Of a DNA stretch of 64,000 nucleotides, positions 55,141-64,000 are shown one piece after another (the first letter of the stretch is position 1; each line of letters begins with the position of its first letter). A program made the position numbers and the translations under genes. The stretch lies in assembly GCA_947095585.1 (NCBI GenBank), contig OX352761.1, positions 20,475,277 to 20,539,276 of the forward strand, given 5' to 3'. Source of the stretch: Nephrocerus scutellatus. Its lineage: Eukaryota > Arthropoda > Insecta > Diptera > Pipunculidae. The notes under the pieces were generated by a model that did no database searches, had not been told where the DNA came from, and saw only the letters and a program-made list of their open reading frames with translations.

Positions 55141-55581
55141 CTGTGTGGCTACGCTCTTACGTGGTTTGATAGAAAGAATTACCCTAAGTACAAAAACATT
55201 GCACTGAATGTCACAAAATTCCGCTAATTTTGTTCGTTTTGAAAATTGCACTGAGTGTAGTTCCGGGTCGTACGTTGTTTCAAATCAATTTTAACGTTCT
55301 ATTGGCACAACATTTTGATTCCATGAGAAAAAAATTTCAATACCATTTTATGTTCCATACATACGTACGAAAATGCTGCAAAAGCAACAGAAAGAATTTA
55401 CAAAACTTAAAAAACCAAACTATTTGAAAGTACATACCGATGGTATTAATTTAGAGATAGGCCATAAAACGCCTAACATAAAAAGGCGTCATTAATGACT
55501 TTGCGAGAAACTGAATTTTGTTATTAAAAATAGGAAAACATCCATATGAGTTTGGGCGAGGACACAACAGAGATGCCCTCT
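55141..55581. other. intergenic sequence downstream of the ELMOD gene
   Basis: No coding region or repeat recognised. Confidence 0.45.
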
Positions 55582-55587
55582 TTTATT
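55582..55587 (-). promoter_or_regulatory. candidate polyadenylation signal of the ELMOD gene
   Basis: AATAAA on the minus strand, about 87 bases downstream of the stop codon at 55674. Confidence 0.55.
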
Positions 55588-55673
55588 ATAGCAAATATTA
55601 AATAAATAATAACTTCCTAAAGATGCATTTAAGTCAAAACGGTACCACTGGAGCAGCAACAAGTCAAATTCTT

Positions 55674-56741
55674 TTATACATTCTCCACTAGTAAATTTGT
55701 CTTGAATATTGTATCGTCATTTTGCAGAGTATCCAAAATTGTGTCTTCAAAACATTGATAGATCTCTCGAAAGTCCATGATATTTCTTGGCTCTGAATTC
55801 ATCCAAAATCGGTCAAATTCAAACAGCAAATAACAATAGAACTTATGAAAGTGTTCCAACGAGCATGGCACTTTTCTAGCAGCAGTCACATTAAAAAAAT
55901 GTGTTTTTGCTGTTCCTGACTTAAGCATTCGATATGCCATCGATGTAAGGTTAATGCCGACAATGGCAAATGTATAACCGAAGCGTGGATGCACCGAATG
56001 AAGAAGAACATGCTGTGCGGCATTACTGTACTCTTTGGCAAAATACAAAAGGTTTTCGAGTCCAAGCATACCCATTCCCCGGAAATCAGTCTTCGGATCC
56101 TCACCCTTTTAGAATATAATGAAAAGAGAATTATGTACATGTTATATTATTTTCAGTATTTTTTAATATATTCTTTTTGGTATAGTATTGAAAGTTGGTA
56201 TTACTGGAGTCTTAAAATATCAGACCTGAAATCCAATTTCCTGCCATTGCTTCGTTATTCTCGAACTCAATGGCACATCTGGCATTAAGTACGTCCACAG
56301 ATCAATCAATTTCTGTTCGTGGTTTAAGTTTTCGGAATCAAACTGCTCTGAACGTAGTCTCTCCACGGTAGCCATTAGACGCTTGTAGCTCCAAATTTGC
56401 ACAATACATTGTCCAAACAGCGAAGCAAAATCCGGATGGCAATTCAGTTTTATCCGTTTTGCTCTACATACAATAGTCGCCGCTTGAATGGGAAAGCGTT
56501 TAAATTCCCTGTCGTTGCAGTATTCCACTTGTTCGTCAAATTCTTGCAGCATTGTGCGAATTTTTACACATTTCGAGAGTTTCAACGATCGTTCGACCTG
56601 TTTAGAACGACTAGCACCAGCTTTAGCGCCATAGCAGATGCGTTGAAGTTCGCAGAGTCGTGTGAACGTGTGTAAGAACCACTTTAAAAAAGGCCTCAGA
56701 TAAAGGTATAAAACTGATAAAATTCGATTGAAGATAAACAT
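55674..56741 (-). CDS. ELMO domain-containing protein (ELMOD1/2/3 type)
   Basis: Two exons, 56741-56226 and 56105-55674, separated by a 120-base intron (donor GTCTGA, acceptor AAAAG); 315 residues. The start is the first true ATG (56741); the frame extends to 56762 only through a TTG. ELMOD proteins act as GTPase-activating proteins for Arl2 and Arf-family GTPases. The C-terminal ELMO domain carries the diagnostic block spanning the splice: WQEIGFQ from exon 1, then GEDPKTDFRGMGMLGLENLL from exon 2, with Arg181 at the position of the catalytic arginine. Further support comes from HSVHPRFGYTFAIVGINLTS, the LYFDRFW-type motif (here LLFEFDRFW) and MDFREIYQCFE. Residues 1-20 are hydrophobic (FIFNRILSVLYLYL), possibly a membrane anchor. 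Length matches insect and vertebrate family members (about 290-330). It lies upstream of NSL2 on the same strand, with nearly 3 kb between. Confidence 0.92.
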
Positions 56742-57985
56742 TTTGTGCCCGTGTAGCAGCAATAAAACACAAATTTAAAAGCTTTAAAAGCACCAATATA
56801 AGCTGACGTGTTTAATAGCATGAGTTATAGAAAATTGTATGCACCATGCGTCTTATCGATAACCAATTGTTTAGTCAGCTTTAGAAATGCCATGGAAACA
56901 GGAAAGATTTTTATTCACATTCGATCCATTGAAGGGTGCTATGCTATGCAATGGGTTTGGTTCCCTTTCAATGTTTCAATTAGTATTTGTTTTCTTCTGG
57001 TTTTGTGCAGAAACTATGATTGACGATGCAATTTGAAGAATTAGCCATGCAATACTTTTATATAAATATTCTTTTATATTATTAATACATTCTAAGATAT
57101 CACATAATTCTATTTGAAAATTATAATTTGCTATGCAGCATGCAACTATGCTTAAACTTTAATGCATACGAAATATAAACTTCGTACTTTCCTTATTTTT
57201 AGATTTGTAAACAAAAAATGACTGAAGTGTAAATGTCAAATCGAGAATGAAGGTGGGTTGAGAGAATTTGTCTTGTTTCCATATGTTCTTGATTGCTTTG
57301 TTTCTAGTTTTTATTGTACAAAGTGCGTTCGACAATACGATTTTCAGTAACTTTATTGAAAAATACAAACTTATAAAAAGTAGGGTGAAGCTGATATTTG
57401 GAGGACATGAAAATTTTTCAAGCGAGCGTGTGTACGTTTGTACGTACGTTGTACGTTTGTACCGTGTTTCCCGTGTCGTATTTCTCGGGAAAATCGAGTT
57501 CGTTGGTGAAAGAAACGGAGAAACGGAATAAAATCTTCCCCCTATGCCGAACTGGAGCAACGAAAATGAAAACACATACACACAACTTTTCATATAAATA
57601 AGATTTTGACAGAAATACAATTACAATGAAAAATGGTTCATATATACACATTCTTACCCCAGCATAGTTCATCCCGTGTATGTTTAAAGTGTGGAATAAA
57701 ACTAGTTTTTCCCCCAATAATCGTGGATCGTGTGTGGTGGCCCATTGGTCAGCGCTGGGCTTAAGATGGCATAATTTTTCCATTAATAGGGGTTACTACC
57801 CCTGAGGAAACTGAATAAAATTCTCAATTTACGCATCGCATCGATTTTTTTAAGCCTTACGGTTAGCAAAGTTAAATGTGGGGTTTCAGTCTATATCAGA
57901 AATTGCTTCTGACTGAAAGACCTACATTTATGTTGCATACTATTAGGCTTTTAAGATAAATTAGTCTTTAGACTGGATTACAACG
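56742..57985. other. ELMOD upstream region and unassigned sequence
   Basis: Open frames at 56808-57023 and around 57160-57780 on both strands lack known motifs. TACGTTTGTACGTACGTTGTAC repeats make up 57428-57460 (a short simple repeat). I see no supported gene. Confidence 0.4.
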
Positions 57986-57989
57986 AAAT

Positions 57990-58632
57990 TTACATACACG
58001 GGCCAAGAAGAGCCAACATTGGTCTCTCAATTCAGATAGTGGAGCGCGAATTTGAAGTAGTGCAATCCTTTAACTATCTCGGGTCAACTATAGCAGCCGA
58101 TATAGCCTGTCAAGACACTTTAAATCCAGGAACTTATCCATAACATTCAAGCTGCTTATATATAAGACAATGGTCATACCAGTACTTACATATGAATCCG
58201 AGACTTGGGTGCTTAGCAAAAAGCATTCTGACCTCTTAGCCGCGTTCGAGAGAAAAGTCTTACGGAGAATTGTTGGCCCCGTATGTGAGGAAGGACGATT
58301 CCGGAGACTCTATAATGATGAGATCTACGAGCGTTACCGCGATGTCGACATCGTGAAGAAAATTAAGCTCGGTAGGCTCCGGTGGGCAGGACACCTAGCT
58401 CGCATGAGCGAAGAGGATCCTGCTCGGAAAGTCCTTTGCGGAAGGATTTATGGAACACGACAGCGAGGCCGGCCAAGCCTACGCTGGAAGGATGGCGTAC
58501 ACCAGGACGCCCAGAGTTCAGGGATCCCCCACTGGATGACATCGGCTCGAAATCGGGACCGGTGGAGAGACTTTTTGCGGGAGGCCAGAACCGGACCCCG
58601 GTTGTAGAGCCAAATATGATGATACATACACG
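57990..58632 (+). mobile_element. RTE-type LINE, 5'-truncated copy
   Basis: Nearly identical to 45710-46350 over most of its length, with a deletion near 58100 (loss of the segment around SMEPVIRARLLKANKA). The open frame at 58170-58607 reads MVIPVLTYESETWVLSKKHS and continues through LGRLRWAGHLARM to a Trp/Arg-rich end (WMTSARNRDRWRDF). The 3' end is CCAAATATGATGATA. Close similarity suggests the two copies are recent relatives. Confidence 0.9.
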
Positions 58633-59102
58633 GGTGTGTGTAGTCACTCGCATAGCTGAATACAGCTCGTGTGTTTATAGTAATGGAAAGTTTTTAGTAG
58701 GAACGATTTTCAGTACTAATCTCAAGTGAAAGTAACAGATTAAAGTTTTAATTTTTAGAGAAGACGGCAAAACAATTCTGACGGTTTTTATTGATAATCT
58801 CGTATATCTCGGCTTCTACCAGTCAGAATTTAATGGGACTATTTTTAAAACTATTGTAATGTATGTGGCGCGTGTAAAAAATAAAATTTTAAAATAAAAA
58901 AAACAATGTTTTTTTAAAAACAAAAAAAAAAACAAAATTATTAAGGTATAACTGACACTCTGTCTTGAAACTGTCAAAACGTTTAATGCTTTCAATATTC
59001 GTGGGAATTAAGTTCCATAGTCTAGAACCTCTCCACAAAAATTAGCTTTTCATATAGATGGTGTCTACCCTTGGCAAAATTAAGTTTTGTGTTCTTAAAT
59101 CT

Positions 59103-59640
59103 TAAAGCGGCTAACAGACTATCGAACTTGAATGTAAGTTTTGGTCGACATCCCTCAAAACTGATAGTGTGAGCGCCTGACTGACTCTCGTTTTGGTTGA
59201 CTGCCAGTCAGCGGCCATGTTTGTTTATGATCGATAATGTGTACACAAATTCGTCAGCTGTAATTTTGAACCTAAAGGACGCTATGGACATGGATGAAGA
59301 CAGCAGCATTTTAGAATAATTTGTGTGCGCTTACGAAAATACCCGCTGTTTGTGGGACATAACGAGACCCGAATATGTCATACGTGGAAAAAATGATGGA
59401 TGTCGCAAATTGGTGGAAATTATGAAAAAATACGAGGCAGCGGCAGCGGATCACAAGAATGAGCAACAAACAAGCTTTTTGATAATTGCCCATCTTTCCT
59501 CTTTGAAAATTAGAGCTTGAATCTTGGTTTGAGTGTCAAACCATCCCACTATCTGACCGCAAGGCACATCAGTCAAAACGGACATCAGTTATGATATACT
59601 CGTACGGTCTGGTTTGTCATACAAATAAGCGGGCTGGCAA
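59103..59640 (+). mobile_element. Harbinger-like element carrying a MADF-domain ORF
   Basis: Left end AAGCGGCTAACAGACTATCG and GAACTTGAATGTAAG match the MITE at 2956-3103. The right end is the inverse (CAGTTATGATATACTCGTAC, GGTCTGGTTTGTCAT) but more diverged. Subterminal CATCAGTCAAAACGGACATC and GGATGGTTTGACA-type blocks (inverted) are also shared. Between them an open frame codes for a MADF domain. The family assignment combines the TTA duplication of the sister MITE with the known presence of Myb/MADF proteins in PIF/Harbinger elements; no DDE transposase is present. Confidence 0.65.
59284..59520 (+). pseudogene. MADF-domain gene of the Harbinger-like element, premature stop
   Basis: ATG at 59284 starts MDMDEDSSILE, then a TAA codon at 59317-59319, then FVCAYENTRCLWDITRPEYV, GCRKLVEIMKKYEAA and FLIIAHLSSLKIRA up to TGA at 59518-59520. 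The second part carries the MADF signature (F-V-x2-Y-E-N-x-R-C-L-W-D-x4-x-Y and a later helix). One stop codon separates the leader from the domain. It is short for a full Harbinger accessory protein, so the C-terminal part is missing too. Confidence 0.65.
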
Positions 59641-59921
59641 TTATTGATTATTTTATAAGCTTAGCTTAAAATTCTAATATCAAAGTAATCGACCAAGGAG
59701 CATCTGAAGATCTATAATGTGTTGAGCTGTCTCTACGGTTTAGACCGAAAATCTATCTTAAGCAGCAATTGATAAGTATTTAATTTTAGAAAACAAATTT
59801 GACTTTAAATCGGAAAAGACCAATTCGCAGTACAAGAGGTTGCTTAAGATGAGCGGCTTGGATAAAAGCATTCGTATTTTAGATGAAGTAAATTCCTCCG
59901 AAGCAGAGTTAAGCCGTTATA
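59641..59921. other. unassigned sequence between insertions
   Basis: A short open frame starts near 59840 (MLKMSGLDKSIRILDEVNSS) and runs into the SINE. I cannot link it to a known gene. Confidence 0.35.
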
Positions 59922-60206
59922 ATAATAACATTCGGCGCGACAGACCATTGCGATCCAAGGACCCTTGCGACTATTTGTATTGCGCATGTATTTTTTTGGA
60001 CACAAATGGAAGGTACCTACAACTTAAGGCTGGATCCAAACGGCCAATTGAGAAGCTTTCCGTGACAAGTTATTACTCTCGGAACGTTTGTCACCCATTT
60101 GCGAGAGGTGGAACACCGTGAAAAATACTTTTGTTATTGCTGGGATTCGAACCACGAACCTCCTGCTGAGTAGCCATGCGCATTTCCACTAAGCCACGGG
60201 GTCCAC
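59922..60206 (-). mobile_element. tRNA-derived SINE, full-length with target duplication
   Basis: Third full-length copy, 285 bases. The head is at the right (GGACCCCGTGGCTTAGTGG; B box GTTCGAATCCC), the (ATT)n tail at the left. Flanks TAAGCCGTTATA (59910-59921) and TAAACCGTTATA (60207-60218) differ by one base. Confidence 0.9.
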
Positions 60207-60841
60207 TAAACCGTTATACATTTTCTATAAAATTGAATTTACATGATCTCCAATCCAATCCAGTCCAATCAAGATTTTTCTCTAGGGTCAATCCTAAGTT
60301 TTTTTTTTATAAAATCGGTATGGGGAACGAGATTTTGACCAACTGTGACATTGAGTAACTCTGAGTCATAAGAGATTTGTTTTCTATTTCTCGAAAATAT
60401 AGTTCGGATTCAACTGATTCTGATTGTTGACCAAGCAACAATATTATCGTTTTTAATATTAATTTCGTTAATTGGTTCATTTAAATCTAGTGTTGTGTTT
60501 CTGCCATTAATATTGTCTTCACAAAAAATATGCAAGTCATCCTCAAAGAAGTGATACTTTGTGAACTGAATTGAGTTTCCAATGTCGCTTATAAATCTTC
60601 ATAGCAAATATTAGGGGTCCCACAATGGACCCTTGAGTTACACCGTACACCTGACAAATGTAGATTACTTTATGTAAATCTGTTTGTGTCAACAAATTGG
60701 TAGCGATCAGTCAAATATGGCAGCATGCACTAATGCATGTTAAAATTAAAGAGATTAAGTAGTTTGTTATGTAATCTCATAGGAAAAATATAGAATGAAT
60801 AGCCTTAGTAAAATCTAGTAGACAGAGAACAACACAGTTCA

Positions 60842-61130
60842 TTATCATTATCATATTTGGCTCTACAACCGTGGTTCGGTTACGGCTCTCTACGATTTCG
60901 AACCCATGTCATCCAGTTTGGCATCCCTAAAGTCTGGGCGGCTTGGTCTACGCCATCCTTCCAGCGTACGCTTAGCCCGCCTCGTGTCGTGTTACACAAA
61001 TACTACTGCAAAGGACTTTCCGAGCAGGATCCTCATCGCCAGCTAGGATTTGAAGAGTCTTGACAGGCTAAAGTAGGTTTTGTTGGTTTTAAGCAACCGT
61101 GCGCGCATTTCTAGTTCCATGCTGCTATCA
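60842..61130 (-). mobile_element. RTE-type LINE, short inverted copy
   Basis: Reverse complement of the RTE 3' end (tail ATCATTATCATATTTGGCTC, GTCATCCAGTTTGGCATCCC), then a large deletion, then the block GAGTCTTGACAGGCT with TTTTAAGCAACCGTGCGCGC (the LLKANKAYYSLSRL region). Inserted in the RT domain of the family G LINE. Confidence 0.8.
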
Positions 61131-61490
61131 GGTGCAATAGTTGACCTACTATCTAAGCCACTCTTAATAAAATCGGCAACATCTACCAGAACTGTAGCAG
61201 TGCTATGTAGAGCTCTAAACCCTGACTGTAAAGAGGTTTATAGGCTCATGTTTGTAAGGTATTTTTATTTGATTGGAAATAATATGTTCAAAGACTTTCG
61301 GTAAGATTGATACTAGAAGTCCCACTATTTTATAAATTTTCGAAATTTTAAGGGGTAACTAGAGTCAAGTATAATGTTGAATAAATATGTTAGTATAGGG
61401 GTAGGACGTATAAGTTATAGAAATCTATAGAGCTAAATTGTACGCTCTTACTGCATTAGAGGATGTGGAGTTTAAAGCTTTTGTTACATT

Positions 61491-61827
61491 GTAATCATAA
61501 ACATTAGAAAATTTAAATTCGTTGACATATTCAATTTGATACTGATTTGTTCATGCCACGAGCCCTAATATTATTACGAAAATTTATTTATTTATTTATA
61601 TTTATTTCGAAAATTTCCGGTACCGAGTAATTTCACAGTATCGAAAGTCATGAAATTGTATTCTTTAAATCAGATTCCGAAAATTTTCGCATAACGTCAA
61701 TACAATTTTCGTAATGGTTTTTGAATAGAATTTAAATAAATTATTGGCTTTTATTTTTTAAGAGTAAGAGTGAGATAGATATGATATATGTGTATTCTAA
61801 AGTATTTATCCGATAACGAAAAACATT
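61491..61827. other. unassigned AT-rich stretch
   Basis: Contains an ATTTATTTATTTATA simple repeat at 61585-61605. No gene recognised. Confidence 0.45.
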
Positions 61828-61960
61828 CAGCAATAGTATATTACATAAGGAGCAAGGAAAGTGGAGTTTATCGTGCGAGTTCGAACCTTGAAACACGAGG
61901 CGGTAGCCGATTTCGACAATCTAACGAGCACGATGAGCACTTTTCTGCGAGTAATGTGTG
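61828..61960 (+). repeat. dispersed repeat T, second copy
   Basis: Shares AATAGTATATTACATAA, GTTTATCGTGCGAGTT and CAATCTAACGAGCACGATGA with 50062-50350, lacking the composite middle part. Confidence 0.65.
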
Positions 61961-62526
61961 CTAGTTTTCACACGACCAATCCAGTTTTTCTGCTAAATCG
62001 ATTATGCGCAATGCAAAATTACTCTGAGAATGTGTGTTCGCTGTGACTGCAGTAAATAACAAAAGTATTTTATATGATAAATAACTAGAGTGTGTAAAGG
62101 CTACTTTCGAAGCTAGTTTATAGTGTATAAAAGAGTCACTTTCGTCTATGGGCGTGTGAAAATTAATTTGTATGCCGAGTGCCACCCGCACAATACCAAC
62201 GGCCTGATCCATTTCCGATATTTAAAAAATCCGTGCTTAATCATTAACTCCAGCCATTAAGTATACATATTCAAATCGATTAAAAATACAAAAATCACCC
62301 ATTTATTTATTTATTTCATTTAGTTATTATTTATTATATAACATTCGATTCGAAATTTCAAAAACCGTTTGACATTTTTAGTCACCTTTTCTGTTATTTT
62401 TTGTAATCGTTTCAAAAATACCAATTTTCGATTTTTCTGTTACGATTTCCGGTACAGAATAGGACCAACATAAGATTTCATTGATTTAACTTCAATTTAT
62501 AAAAGAAAAACTTGTATTACCAAATT
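61961..62526. other. unassigned AT-rich stretch
   Basis: No feature recognised apart from ATTTATTTATTTA at about 62299-62320. Confidence 0.4.
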
Positions 62527-62685
62527 TTGCTTTCTTTTACATAGTAAAAGGATAAAGTAATCAGGAAAATTTTGGAACTCGGGATTTCGGCAGATTTACC
62601 CATTACCGTATCTCCTGAGTCAGAAAAAGCGAAAATAAAAAAATATCTGTCTGTCTGTCTATGTCCACTCTACAACCCAGACTTA
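62527..62685 (+). repeat. dispersed repeat S, second copy
   Basis: Matches 31596-31760: GAACTCGGGATTTCGGCAGA, TTTACCCATTACCGTATCTC, CTGAGTCAGAAAAAGC and the (TCTG)n end. Confidence 0.75.
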
Positions 62686-64000
62686 TCGAGATGAAAATTC
62701 ACATTTAAGCTTTTTACATAAATTGTGAGGGGCCAGATGATTTTGACGGAAATCTGACAGTCGGAAGTGACAGTTTACTTAGACAGTTTTTCGGGTTTGT
62801 GCAAATAACTCAAAAAGTATAGCACTTAGGAGAAATCTGTTGATTGCAAAAAAAATTAAACAAAAAACAAAAAAAACAATTTAAAAAAATAAAAAAGAAA
62901 AAAATTTAATATATATTTACTGAAGATTCCGGCCCCGTCCGTAAAAGAAAGTTGTGTTGTGGCCATACCTACATTTTTTTAAAAAAACAGAACATAAAAT
63001 CAAAACTAGAAATGGGTTAATATAAAATGACAGCATGAATTAATAGACCTTGTATCACACTTTTGTAGTAAACAAATAATAAATGGCAAAATGACATCAT
63101 AACATCTACATTTATACTTAACGCCAATTTTATTTGATTCTACAAAATCAGCAATTAATAATTCTGATAAGCAGAGTTGTTAGGAGAAAACGTTCACAGG
63201 CGAAATCTTTGTTATTAGTTAAATTTTTAATCTTGGCGTAGCTAGGAGCTCTCCGATCTTCAGTACCCAATATTATCACTTTTTCTTTCGTAGTGTGTTA
63301 CTGTGTTGTTGTGATTCATAAAACCGAACTTTTCTGCTAAGCTGAAAATGATGGCTGACAAGGGAAAACTTTGGGGAACTTTTTGCAATGGTAAAATACA
63401 AACGCGGTTATTGGCCTTTTCGCAAAATTAGCGCTTTTTGTTCACAAGTTTAAATTTTTTGCTTTGTGACAGTAATTAAAACTTTTTCATCTTGTCAAAT
63501 CAACAATCGATTTAAGGTTCTACATATGTTTATTCATACTATTCATTATGCCATCCGAAATTACCAGAACAATAAGTTTATATATATGTTATCAAAAAAT
63601 ATAACATCTCTTTTAAGTAGTACATAGACGTTCGTCATTCAGTCAGTCATCCAATCGCTTTCATGAAGTAACAGCTGAAATCTATAAAAAGCCTTAGGGT
63701 GAACTGCTAATCGAAAAGGTGATTATGGTTCATTGCGTGAAGTTATTTTACTTCTACAACGACATGTTTTACATAAATTGCTAACGCATGTTATTGCAGT
63801 GTTCTTAGAGCTTTTTACAATTACATCATAGCATTCACTATTCCCTTTAGTTGATTGAGTTACTCTTCACTTAATTGAGCTACTAATGAGAAAACACTGT
63901 TGCACGAGCAAAATATTTCCTTATTTAATTCAGTTGCTCAATTTTCAATGGTATTGAAGAGTTGTCAATCTAACAGTCTCTTCACTTCTGTCACTTCAGA
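62686..64000. other. unassigned AT-rich right edge
   Basis: No gene, tRNA or linked repeat recognised. Homopolymer-rich sequence at 62850-62910. Confidence 0.4.

Larger units (their letters stand above)
58940..61490 (-). mobile_element. CR1/Jockey-like LINE (family G), split by three later insertions
   Basis: Three collinear minus-strand pieces. 61490-61131 includes SGFRALHSTATVLVDVADFI; 60838-60375 includes VVLCLLDFTKA, then GVTQGSIVGPLIFAM (near 60640); 59105-58940 includes LWRGSRLWNLIPTNIESIKR, an RT C-terminal terminus. The order fits one element. The RTE at 60842-61130, the SINE at 59922-60206 and the Harbinger-like element at 59103-59640 lie between the pieces, so they inserted later. 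Frame damage is extensive. Confidence 0.7.

Noticed and set aside
57159..57783. Overlapping open frames of 87-153 codons on both strands
   Set aside because: Both strands open at once, with simple-repeat content (TACGTTTGTACG); no splice or motif support.

Overview
The window looks like nuclear DNA of a higher fly (Diptera). It is AT-rich. Its recognisable host genes have short introns with GT..AG borders and Drosophila-like relatives, and it is crowded with mariner, Jockey/R1/RTE-type LINEs, Helitron-like sequences, tRNA-derived SINEs and MITEs. No bacterial or viral genome features are present. All exon joins are my own reading of splice signals and reading-frame phase; nothing was aligned to a database.

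Host genes are few. On the minus strand lie the 5' half of an Alhambra/AF10 (MLLT10) PHD-finger gene (25647-23752, continuing left), an apparently bicistronic unit of two unrecognised proteins (47700-46823), a five-exon KANSL2/NSL2 zinc-finger subunit of the NSL histone acetyltransferase complex (52828-50747) and a two-exon ELMO-domain protein (56741-55674). On the plus strand lie a four-exon secernin-like protein (33386-34651) and a two-exon RING protein of the Zip3/RNF212 meiotic type (42264-42951). An intron-containing tRNA-Leu(CAA) gene (43183-43066, minus) sits just beyond the RING gene. A Lys/Ser-rich open frame at 4082-3711 (minus) is probably the first coding exon of a gene, or an alternative first exon, that leaves the window on the left.

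Layout: 1-23 kb is mostly transposon debris: a mariner fragment, LINE 3' ends with RNase H, an interrupted satellite, two decayed mariners, a G-rich and a complementary A/C-rich minisatellite, and a 2.7-kb decayed LINE. 23.7-25.7 kb is the Alh gene. 26-33 kb holds LINE and MITE fragments and AT-rich dispersed repeats. 33.4-34.7 kb is secernin. 36.4-41.7 kb is a pile of R1-like and Jockey-like LINE pieces in both orientations. 42.2-43.2 kb is the RING gene and tRNA. 43.4-46.6 kb holds a MITE, a SINE, two tandem repeats and an RTE copy with an in-frame internal deletion. 46.8-47.7 kb is the bicistronic unit. 48-50 kb is a MITE cluster around a copia fragment. 50.7-56.8 kb holds NSL2 and ELMOD. 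From 58 kb to the end are RTE copies and a LINE that has been split by three later insertions (Harbinger-like, SINE, RTE).

The host genes do not form a pathway; they are independent housekeeping or chromatin genes plus one likely meiotic gene. The most informative material is the set of small non-autonomous elements whose ends and target-site duplications can be read directly, and the ATGA-overlapping gene pair.
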